14,343 bases of DNA from DSAD01 sp036825155 (GTDB lineage Bacteria; Desulfobacterota; Desulfomonilia; UBA1062), in assembly GCA_036825155.1 (NCBI GenBank), contig DAISYU010000082.1, forward strand, positions 1 to 14,343. The letters run 5' to 3'. The notes below the pieces were generated by a model that had not been told where the DNA came from, made no database searches, and saw only the letters and a program-made list of their open reading frames with translations. Shown in pieces: positions 1 to 6,174 of the stretch (position 1 is its first letter; each line of letters starts with the position of its first letter). The translations under genes and the position numbers were made by a program.

Positions 1-23
1 AACGGGAGGTCTTCCCAAAAGAA

Positions 24-878
24 TCACTCCTGCTTTCTGCTGAAGTAGAGGTTTGCCAGTGCCACGGTAGAGGTGCACACGATCAGGAGGAACGAGATGG
101 CATTGATCACCGGCGTGCTCCCGTCGCGCACCTGGAGGTATAAATTGATGGGCAGTGTTGCCTCAGGCCCCACGAGGAACAGCGTGGTGTTGAAGTTCTC
201 GAAGGACATGAGAAACGCCACTGCCGCGCCGCTTACGATCGCCGGGCGGAGGAACTTCAGCGTGATGTGCCAGATCACCTCGAAGCGGTTGGCCCCGAGG
301 TTCATGGCCGCCTCCTCCAGGGTGCGGTCGAACTTCTTGAGCCGCGCGGACACTATCAGCGTCACCAGTGTACTGATGAACGAGAACTGACCAAGCACCA
401 CCAGCCAGAAGCCCGGTCCGAGCAGCCTCACATCAACGCCTATTGAGTCCTCGAAGAAGATGCCCATGCTGTTTGAAAACACGAGGATGGAAATACCCAG
501 GATAACACCGGGGATGACCAGGGGGGCGATCATGAGAAAATACAGGGCCTGCTTGAAGCGGAATTCCTCCTGTTCGAATAGGAACGCTGCGCAGGTCCCC
601 ACCGTGGTGGAGAAAATGGTCACGAAAAATGCCACCCGCGCACTTACCCAGATGCTCTCGAGGTTGATCTGGTCGTGAAAGATCCCTACCCGTGAAGGTG
701 TATTGGCAAAGAACCAGTCCAGGCTGAATCCCTTCCATGGCAGTGCGGGGAACTGGGAATCGTTGAACGCCAGTACGCACGTGACCAGAAGCGGTGCAAA
801 CAGGAAGGAAAAGTACAGGATGATATAGAGCTTGAAGCCCAGCGTATAGGCCTTTGGATTCGGGAGCGTCCTGATCAT
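24..878 (-). CDS. potC: Spermidine/putrescine-type ABC transporter permease, PotC-like
   Basis: Inner-membrane permease subunit of a binding-protein-dependent importer; with the PotB-like permease it forms the channel driven by the ATPase. The 284-residue product is very hydrophobic, with about six membrane segments (roughly residues 16-36, 79-100, 109-133, 156-176, 213-230 and 257-277). It carries the EAA loop that contacts the ATPase (EAAMNLGAN, residues 189-197), and its length is normal for the family. I start at the ATG at 878 because it overlaps the stop of the upstream permease gene by four bases (ATGA, 875-878), as expected for translational coupling. The frame stays open to 1157, but that extension lies inside the other permease gene and is not hydrophobic. 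Last gene of the D-A-B-C operon. Oddity: the usual Leu-Pro after the EAA loop reads Leu-Lys. Family is clear; substrate is inferred from the cluster only. Confidence 0.93.
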   Translation of the reverse strand: MIRTLPNPKAYTLGFKLYIILYFSFLFAPLLVTCVLAFNDSQFPALPWKGFSLDWFFANTPSRVGIFHDQINLESIWVSARVAFFVTIFSTTVGTCAAFLFEQEEFRFKQALYFLMIAPLVIPGVILGISILVFSNSMGIFFEDSIGVDVRLLGPGFWLVVLGQFSFISTLVTLIVSARLKKFDRTLEEAAMNLGANRFEVIWHITLKFLRPAIVSGAAVAFLMSFENFNTTLFLVGPEATLPINLYLQVRDGSTPVINAISFLLIVCTSTVALANLYFSRKQE

Positions 879-1744
879 TTTACCACCCTGGTCAGTTTCT
901 GATTGGTCAGTCTCAACCCCACCCAGATAACAAGGGATGAGAGAATCAACAGCAGGAAGCCGAAGGCCGATCCCTGGTTCCAGTTGAAGCTGGCGATAAA
1001 CTGGTTGTAGATCTGCTCGGTAAACCACAGGGAATTCTTCCCGCCCATCAGATTGGGGGTGAGGTAGTTGCCCAGGGTGAGCATGAACACAACAATGGAA
1101 CCCGAAACGATACCGGGAACGGCATGGGGGATAATGATCTTGAAGAGGATGCTCCACATGCCTGCGCCCAGGTCGTATGCGGCCTCGATCAGGCTGTCAT
1201 CCAGGCTGTCCAGCACCCCTATGAGCGGGACCACCATGAACAGCATGGAGGTATAGACCAGCCCCATGATCATGGTCACATCGTTGTAGAGCATCTCAAT
1301 GGGTCTGTCCAGGATACCCAGCTTGAGGAGAAAATGATTGATGACGCCGCTTTCCCTCAGCAGGATCATCCATCCGTAGACGCGGACCAGTTCGCTTACC
1401 CAGAACGGCAATAGGAGCAGCAGGGTGAGAAACACCTGGAACCTGGGGGCTGTAACCTTTGAGATGTAGAAGGCGACGGGCAGTGCGATGACAAAGGTCA
1501 GAAAGGTAACCAGGATGGAATAGATAGCGGTGCGGACAAAGGTCAGCCAGTAGATAGGCTCGCTGAAGAACCTCATGTAGTTGCCGAGGCTCCACAGCAT
1601 CCTGCCGGAATCGTCCTCGGTCCTGAATGACATGAAGAGCAGATCTATATGGGGGAGTACGATGAGCAGGAACAGCCAGAGTATAACCGGTGTCAGGAAG
1701 AACACCAGTGTCCACTGGATCGAATGTCTGCCGAATATCTTCAT
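875..1744 (-). CDS. potB: Spermidine/putrescine-type ABC transporter permease, PotB-like
   Basis: First permease of the importer, an integral inner-membrane protein pairing with the PotC-like subunit. From the ATG at 1744 the product has 289 residues and about six membrane segments (near 11-31, 70-93, 103-125, 158-179, 208-228 and 261-279). The EAA loop reads EAAYDLGAG at residues 187-195 and is followed by the typical IIIPHAVPGI stretch. I chose ATG 1744 because it overlaps the ATPase stop by four bases (1741-1744), matching the junction to the next gene. A GTG at 1780 would add 12 polar residues inside the ATPase gene and is less likely. No good Shine-Dalgarno precedes 1744, which fits coupling to upstream translation. 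Transport of polyamines or a related cationic solute is inferred from family membership. Confidence 0.93.
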   Translation of the reverse strand: MKIFGRHSIQWTLVFFLTPVILWLFLLIVLPHIDLLFMSFRTEDDSGRMLWSLGNYMRFFSEPIYWLTFVRTAIYSILVTFLTFVIALPVAFYISKVTAPRFQVFLTLLLLLPFWVSELVRVYGWMILLRESGVINHFLLKLGILDRPIEMLYNDVTMIMGLVYTSMLFMVVPLIGVLDSLDDSLIEAAYDLGAGMWSILFKIIIPHAVPGIVSGSIVVFMLTLGNYLTPNLMGGKNSLWFTEQIYNQFIASFNWNQGSAFGFLLLILSSLVIWVGLRLTNQKLTRVVK

Positions 1745-2826
1745 TTTTGCGGAAAACAGATCCCGGAATTCTTGTCCCACCCGACTTCGATCTTGTCGCC
1801 TTCCTCGATATAGTCGTATTGCCGGTTCTGGGGCAGGGCAACAATCAGTTCCTTTTTTGAATCCAACGGATTGACCAGCAGCTGGCTGTTGGCACCGTCA
1901 AACAGGATCGAACTGACCACGACCTCGAACCGGTTCAGTTCCGTCAGTGCAGGGTCGGGCTGTATAACCATGGCCTCGGGCCTGAGAAAGAGATCGACAC
2001 CCTGGGCAGGCCTGAACTGCTGCGTTGCCTTTGTCTTGAATATCAGGCCCTCGTCGGTCCTGATCTCCATGTGCGTCTCACCCAGTTGGTGGATTGTGCC
2101 CGACCAGGAGTTGTTCTCCCCCACAAACCGGGCCACAAAGGGGGTCTTTGGTTTGTTGTACAGGTTCTGAGGGGTGTCGACCTGTTCAAACCTCCCCTCG
2201 TTCATCACGGCCACATGGTCGGACATCACCATGGCCTCTGACTGATCATGGGTAATGTAGATAAAGGTGGTGCCCACATTGTTCTGCAGCTTCTTCAATT
2301 CCACCTTCATCTGCTCCCTCAGCTTGAGATCCAGGGCACCAAGGGGCTCGTCCAGGAGCAGCACCGTTGGATTCAGCACCAGACACCTGGCAATGGCCAC
2401 CCGCTGCTTCTGCCCCCCTGAGAGCTGGTCGACCTTTTTCTCGCCGAAGCCGGGCAGGTCAACGCGTTGAAGGATAGCGTCCACCTTCTTCCTGATAGCC
2501 GCTTTCTTTTCCCTGCGCCGATGCAGGCCGAACGCGATATTTTCCTCGACGCTCATCATGGGGAACAGGGCAAGCTGCTGAAATATCAGGTTCACAGGCC
2601 GTTTGTTGGGCGCAATGCCGGCCATGTCCAATCCGCGGATGTGGATCGTGCCGGCCGTGGGTTCGGTGAACCCGGCGATCATGCGCAGCAGAGTTGTCTT
2701 GCCGCAGCCCGAGGGACCCAGGATGGAGAAGAAATCCCCCTGGTTGACCTCGAAGGATACCGTGTCTACGGCGGTGAACTCCTCGAATTTCTTTGTTACG
2801 TCTTGTACCGATAGATCGATCTGCAT
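1741..2826 (-). CDS. potA: Spermidine/putrescine-type ABC transporter ATP-binding protein, PotA-like
   Basis: Cytoplasmic ATPase that powers the importer. The 361-residue product (from ATG 2826) shows the full nucleotide-binding set in order: Walker A GPSGCGKTT (37-45), Q-loop within IFQQLALFP (81-89), signature LSGGQKQRVAIAR (135-147), Walker B LLLDEP (156-161) with D-loop GALD (163-166), and switch histidine in THDQSE (H193). The C-terminal third (about 240 onward) fits the TOBE-type regulatory domain of PotA/MalK-like ATPases. A GTG at 2835 would add three residues (alternative length 364). Neither start has a convincing Shine-Dalgarno. The gene follows potD after 115 bases that contain a long hairpin, and its stop overlaps the potB start. 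The motifs make the ATPase assignment secure; the exact substrate remains open. Confidence 0.95.
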   Translation of the reverse strand: MQIDLSVQDVTKKFEEFTAVDTVSFEVNQGDFFSILGPSGCGKTTLLRMIAGFTEPTAGTIHIRGLDMAGIAPNKRPVNLIFQQLALFPMMSVEENIAFGLHRRREKKAAIRKKVDAILQRVDLPGFGEKKVDQLSGGQKQRVAIARCLVLNPTVLLLDEPLGALDLKLREQMKVELKKLQNNVGTTFIYITHDQSEAMVMSDHVAVMNEGRFEQVDTPQNLYNKPKTPFVARFVGENNSWSGTIHQLGETHMEIRTDEGLIFKTKATQQFRPAQGVDLFLRPEAMVIQPDPALTELNRFEVVVSSILFDGANSQLLVNPLDSKKELIVALPQNRQYDYIEEGDKIEVGWDKNSGICFPQK

Positions 2827-2860
2827 AATGGTCACGTCATGATCAGTTGAGCATAATTAC

Positions 2861-2904
2861 GGAAGAGGTGTGTTCTTCTAAAAGAAGACTAACACGCCTC
2901 TTCC
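2861..2904 (-). promoter_or_regulatory. Long stem-loop between potD and potA
   Basis: A near-perfect inverted repeat: GGAAGAGG (2861-2868) pairs fully with CCTCTTCC (2897-2904). A G-T pair and five more base pairs follow (2870-2874 with 2891-2895), then a three-base bulge (2888-2890), then CTTCT (2875-2879) with AGAAG (2883-2887), closed by an AAA loop. No T-run follows on the minus strand, so it is a weak terminator candidate. Inference: it protects the potD message or attenuates transcription into potABC, keeping the binding protein in excess, as known for other binding-protein operons. Confidence 0.65.
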
Positions 2905-2941
2905 TTTCGATCAAACGGATTTTCCAATCCGGCTTGCAGGT

Positions 2942-4009
2942 CTATTTTGCCGCTTTTACCTTGTCCAGGATCTCGCCCTCGATGGATTCGAGCTTGGCAG
3001 GCACCGGCGGATACCACTTGATGTTGTCTATTGCCGCCTGGGGGAATGACCGCTCGAAGTTGCCGCGCACCTCGGGCTCGGTCAGCTTCAGCGCACCGTC
3101 GGATGCAGTGGGCGTCTTTTCCATGTTGGTGAATACGGCAGCGTTCTCCGGACGCAGCATGAAGTTGATCCACTTGTATGCGGCATCCACATTCTTGGCC
3201 TTGGCCGGAAGAGCAAAGGTGTCTATCCATCCGAGCGCGCCGCTCTTGGGGGCGAGGAAGTCGATCTCGGGGTTCTCGGTATGCAGCTTCCACCCGCCGT
3301 TGTCCCATGCCATGGCCACGTAGACCTCTTCGGACCTCATGGACTGAAGCAGGGCATCCCCGTTGGTCCAGTAGCTCTTTACCAGCGGCTTGGCATCGAT
3401 CATGGACTGACCGACCTTGTTCATCAAAGCTGTGTATGCATCGGCATCAGCGTACTTGGCGAATGGGTCGTCTCCCATAGCAAAGGCCAGCGCAATGAGC
3501 GTGGGCCTTTTCAGCCGGTAGCTGATCCTGCCTTTGTACTTGTCGTTTAAAAGGTCGGAATAGTCCGTAACGTCTGCGGCATATTTCTTGTTTACAATGA
3601 GTCCCGACGTACCCCAGCAGAACGGCACTGCGTGTGGTTTGCCGTCCACCATGGTGTTTTTCTTCACCGCCTCCAGCATGGACGGTATGATCTGGCCGGT
3701 ATCGATCTTCGTAAGGTCAATGGGCTGGTATATCTTGTATTTCTCCTGAACAGAAGAGATGCGGTCCTGACTGGGCTGTGCCAGATCAAAACCTGCGCCC
3801 CTGGTGGCACGCAGTTTGGCGATCATCTCCTCGTTGTTGGTGTAGGTCACCTTGACGTCGATGCCTGTTTCCTGCTTGAACTTATCCACCAGTACCTTCG
3901 GTGCATAGCCTTTCCAGGTGAGCAGGGCCAGTTCTTCCGCAGATGCGATGCCGATGCCGGCTACCACAAACGCGAAGATCAAAACTGTGGAAATGGAGAT
4001 TCTCCTCAT
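2942..4009 (-). CDS. potD: Periplasmic spermidine/putrescine-type substrate-binding protein, PotD-like
   Basis: Extracellular solute-binding protein that captures the ligand in the periplasm and delivers it to the permeases. The 355-residue product starts with a classic signal peptide: MRRIS, then a hydrophobic core at about 8-20, with probable type I cleavage after ASA (residue 24). The mature part opens with ELALLTWKGYAPKVLVDKF and has FCWGTSGLIVNK further on, both typical of the PotD/PotF-like group. There is no lipobox cysteine at the cleavage site, so it should be soluble. The start is fixed by AAGGAGGG at 4017-4024, seven bases upstream of ATG 4009. First gene of the importer operon, with its own candidate promoter. 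The ligand could be a polyamine, another amine or a different small cation; the sequence alone does not decide. Confidence 0.94.
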   Translation of the reverse strand: MRRISISTVLIFAFVVAGIGIASAEELALLTWKGYAPKVLVDKFKQETGIDVKVTYTNNEEMIAKLRATRGAGFDLAQPSQDRISSVQEKYKIYQPIDLTKIDTGQIIPSMLEAVKKNTMVDGKPHAVPFCWGTSGLIVNKKYAADVTDYSDLLNDKYKGRISYRLKRPTLIALAFAMGDDPFAKYADADAYTALMNKVGQSMIDAKPLVKSYWTNGDALLQSMRSEEVYVAMAWDNGGWKLHTENPEIDFLAPKSGALGWIDTFALPAKAKNVDAAYKWINFMLRPENAAVFTNMEKTPTASDGALKLTEPEVRGNFERSFPQAAIDNIKWYPPVPAKLESIEGEILDKVKAAK

Positions 4010-4016
4010 AATGGTA

Positions 4017-4024
4017 CCCTCCTT
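4017..4024 (-). promoter_or_regulatory. Strong ribosome binding site of potD
   Basis: AAGGAGGG on the minus strand, seven bases before ATG 4009. It is the best Shine-Dalgarno of the transporter operon, whose downstream genes lack good ones. This agrees with high expression of the binding protein relative to the membrane subunits. Confidence 0.8.
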
Positions 4025-4042
4025 AAGTGATAATTAATTAAA

Positions 4043-4070
4043 ATAGTAACGTTATTAATCGAGTAATCAA
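4043..4070 (-). promoter_or_regulatory. Candidate sigma-70 promoter of the pot operon with internal palindrome
   Basis: On the minus strand, TTGATT (4065-4070) and TACTAT (4043-4048) are separated by 16 bases; each matches the consensus hexamer at four of six positions. The spacer edge holds the palindrome TAACGTTA (4047-4054), which touches the -10 and could be an operator half. The surroundings (4030-4060) are AT-rich. A plausible but untested prediction. Confidence 0.4.
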
Positions 4071-4106
4071 TGGCCCGGGGCAAAGAATCAGGCATTAATT
4101 ATGGTA

Positions 4107-4139
4107 TGATGAACATCCGCTGCCTGTGGCTGTTCATCA
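4107..4139 (-). terminator. Stem-loop after the amidotransferase gene
   Basis: TGATGAACA (4107-4115) and TGTTCATCA (4131-4139) form a perfect nine-base-pair stem with a 15-base loop. It lies 17 bases past the stop of the amidotransferase gene and before the pot promoter. No clear T-run follows on the minus strand, so efficient Rho-independent termination is doubtful. Confidence 0.4.
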
Positions 4140-4156
4140 GGTGCTCTTCTTCGGGT

Positions 4157-4999
4157 TTATTTGATCACGAGGTAATCGATCCAGTTCCTCAGCTCCTGCT
4201 CGCGGATTGCTGCATCGATGATGTCGTCGCCGATATCCAGTTCTTCACGCAGCTGGGCTGAGTCGGGGTTGTTGTACAGGGCATGCATCTTTGCCGCATA
4301 TGCCTGGACATCGTCCACGGTGGCAAAGATACCCTCGTTCACCAGGGGCTGGGCACGTGCCGAGATGAGGCGGGCCATCTCATAGAGGTTGTACTCGGGG
4401 TGGTACTGGGTGGCCCAGAATATGCCGTTTTTATGCTTCACCTCCAGGGCCTGCACATGCGTATGATCGTTGCAGGCAAGGAGCGAGGCGCCATCAGGCA
4501 GACCGGTCACCTCGTCGAGATGCATGACAAAGCCTTTGTACTGTTTCGGCTTGCCCTTGAGCAGATCAGAGCTCTGTCCTGAATTGGTCTGGGAGATAAT
4601 CCCTGAAACACCCCATTCCCGTCCGTTGGGATTCTTTTTGACCTCTCCGCCTGCTGCCACGGCGGCCATCTGGATGCCCCAGCAGCTGCCGTAGCACGGG
4701 ATGCCCACCTCGAATATCGACTTCATGAGCTCGATCTGTCGTGTAACGCGCGGATCGTCGAGGTGATAGATTGTCAGGTCCGAGCCGGTCCAGATGATAC
4801 CGTCAAGCCCGGCAAGTTCGTCCGGTCCCGGCAGGTCTGTCTCGAAATCGGCGATGAACAGGATCTTTACCTGTGCCTCCGGCACGTATCGGGACAGGAA
4901 CCCCCGGTACATGTCATGCGGATGTCCCACATCCTGCCGGTCAAAGTTCTCCCTGCTCTGCTTCGGGTAACAGTTGAATATGTATATGGACGGTTCTCT
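4157..4999 (-). CDS. Class I glutamine amidotransferase, 5' end lost in gap
   Basis: Cytoplasmic GATase-fold enzyme of the GMP-synthase-like (COG0518-type) group, expected to release ammonia from glutamine or hydrolyse a gamma-glutamyl amide. The triad is visible: nucleophile Cys in YGSCWGIQ (codon 4684-4682), then His and Glu in QYHPEY (codons 4402-4400 and 4396-4394). An early core strand reads IYIFNCYPKQSRENF. The frame has no stop back to the gap at 5000, and that strand lies upstream of the first GTG (4930). The true start is therefore inside the gap, probably a few codons beyond base 4999; 280 residues are visible. A C-terminal extension of about 80 residues follows the catalytic Glu. 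No synthetase domain is fused, so a partner or a stand-alone hydrolase role is open. It may be related in function to the amine importer downstream, but that is inference from position. Confidence 0.88.
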   Translation of the reverse strand, partial: REPSIYIFNCYPKQSRENFDRQDVGHPHDMYRGFLSRYVPEAQVKILFIADFETDLPGPDELAGLDGIIWTGSDLTIYHLDDPRVTRQIELMKSIFEVGIPCYGSCWGIQMAAVAAGGEVKKNPNGREWGVSGIISQTNSGQSSDLLKGKPKQYKGFVMHLDEVTGLPDGASLLACNDHTHVQALEVKHKNGIFWATQYHPEYNLYEMARLISARAQPLVNEGIFATVDDVQAYAAKMHALYNNPDSAQLREELDIGDDIIDAAIREQELRNWIDYLVIK

Positions 5000-5099
5000 N
5001 NNNNNNNNNNNNNNNNNNNNNNNNNNNNNNNNNNNNNNNNNNNNNNNNNNNNNNNNNNNNNNNNNNNNNNNNNNNNNNNNNNNNNNNNNNNNNNNNNNN
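5000..5099. other. Assembly gap 1 (100 N)
   Basis: Exactly 100 unknown bases, the conventional placeholder for a gap of unknown length. It removes the start of the amidotransferase gene and the region downstream of the phosphodiesterase gene. I see no duplicated sequence at its edges, so real sequence is probably missing here. Confidence 0.98.
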
Positions 5100-5116
5100 G
5101 CCTTCTGCCTAGGTTT

Positions 5117-5929
5117 CTAAGCTCCCTTGTTCAAAAAAAGTTTCACCCTCTGCGGGAAGTCGGTGATCAGTCCGGTCACACCGGCTGCCGTAAACCTCCG
5201 CATATCCTCTTCCTCGTTCACGGTAAAGAGGTTCACCGTGATGCCCTTTTTCACCACCTTTTGTATCGTTTCCTCGTCTATCAGGGTGCTTCTGGCATTG
5301 TATGTCCTGAATTCCATGTCCCCCCAGTCCAGCGGCTCGGTCGAGTAGTAGCCGATCAGGGCCTGGACATCGATCCCGGAGTTTCTTTTCTGCACCTCTT
5401 TGAGCCAGTCATGATTGAAGGATGAGATGATGATCCGGTGGGTATCGATCTTCAATCTCTCTATCATCGCCAGGACTTTTTCCACCACGGGAAAATCCTG
5501 CATGGGGGCAGGGAGACGCTTCAGTTCCAAATTGATGCGGAAGTCCGATTCCTGGGTGAAGGTCAGTGCCTCCTCCACGGTGGGGACCTTTTCCCCCGGG
5601 AAGGCCTTCTGCTGGGAGGGGCTTACGGCCCCTGCGGCTATCTGGCCGAAGGGATCGGTCCTTACAAACCACGAGCCTGCATCCAGCTGGCGGACCTCAC
5701 TGAAGGTAAAGGTGGTGAAGGTCCACGGTGAGCGCTCGGGGAAACGCTGCTGCGCATCCGTGGTGCGCTTCAGGGAATCATCGTGGAACAGGATCAGTCG
5801 TCCGTCGCTTGTGACGGCCACATCGGTCTCCCACAGATCGGCGCCTGTTTCAAGTGCAGCTTGTGCCGCTGACATCGTATTTTCCGGGGCAAGACTGCGT
5901 GCCCCCCGGTGTGCAATATTCAGGACCAT
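5117..5929 (-). CDS. Glycerophosphodiester phosphodiesterase
   Basis: Hydrolyses glycerophosphodiesters (deacylated phospholipids) to glycerol-3-phosphate and an alcohol. The 270-residue TIM-barrel protein has the family signature in order: HRGARSLAPENT (7-18, catalytic His7 and metal-binding Glu16), ETD (34-36), the second catalytic His in FHDDSLKRTT (H49), and the barrel strand INLELK (132-137, Glu135). It ends with a typical GVTGLITDFPQ stretch. The start at ATG 5929 is supported by GGAGGAAA at 5936-5943; the frame is open to 5998, but the extra residues are polar and unsupported. No signal peptide is visible, so it resembles cytoplasmic UgpQ more than periplasmic GlpQ. An exact TTGACA lies at 5994-5999 on the minus strand, but no good -10 follows, so I do not call a promoter. 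Any link to the amidotransferase gene is hidden by gap 1. Confidence 0.94.
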   Translation of the reverse strand: MVLNIAHRGARSLAPENTMSAAQAALETGADLWETDVAVTSDGRLILFHDDSLKRTTDAQQRFPERSPWTFTTFTFSEVRQLDAGSWFVRTDPFGQIAAGAVSPSQQKAFPGEKVPTVEEALTFTQESDFRINLELKRLPAPMQDFPVVEKVLAMIERLKIDTHRIIISSFNHDWLKEVQKRNSGIDVQALIGYYSTEPLDWGDMEFRTYNARSTLIDEETIQKVVKKGITVNLFTVNEEEDMRRFTAAGVTGLITDFPQRVKLFLNKGA

Positions 5930-5935
5930 GGTATC

Positions 5936-5943
5936 TTTCCTCC
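5936..5943 (-). promoter_or_regulatory. Ribosome binding site deciding the phosphodiesterase start
   Basis: GGAGGAAA on the minus strand, six bases before ATG 5929. It favours this start over the in-frame one at 5998, about 70 bases upstream. Confidence 0.7.
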
Positions 5944-6037
5944 GCTGGTACAATCCTTTTTTGCGGCATGCGTTAGCGAATGCGTGTCCTCCTGTCAATA
6001 GTGATAATTACAGCACAAGGAGAATACCGGACTCCCT

Positions 6038-6094
6038 GCAATGAAATAACTTCTGTCATTGCGAATCCGCCGTGGCGGACTTCTCGCGATGACA
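6038..6094. repeat. CATTGCGA-type palindromic intergenic repeat
   Basis: Nested inverted repeats. TGTCATTGCGA (6054-6064) faces TCGCGATGACA (6084-6094) with one G-T-type change, enclosing CCGCC-GT-GGCGG (6067-6078). To the left, GCAATGA (6038-6044) is a perfect inverse of TCATTGC (6056-6062). The motif therefore occurs three times. It resembles dispersed palindromic repeats seen in many Desulfobacterota genomes (recalled, not searched). It sits in the 245-base spacer between the phosphodiesterase start and the oxidoreductase stop, which holds no other gene, and may stabilise or end the oxidoreductase transcript. Confidence 0.6.
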
Positions 6095-6174
6095 AGCTGT
6101 TGTTCATTTCTTATATAACCCGCACCAGTGGGACCTGAGTTCTTGATTATAGAGAGCAAAAGACATCATGGCAC

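Noticed and set aside
1..23. Possible terminator after potC (GGGA...TCCC)
   Set aside because: Only about four base pairs and no T-run in the available sequence; the window ends there.
879..1157. N-terminal extension of the PotC-like frame
   Set aside because: Lies wholly inside the PotB-like gene, is polar and proline-rich, and the ATG at 878 makes a neat ATGA overlap.
5971..5999. Possible promoter with an exact TTGACA before the phosphodiesterase gene
   Set aside because: No acceptable -10 hexamer at 16 to 18 bases; the best is CTAACG or TAACGC.
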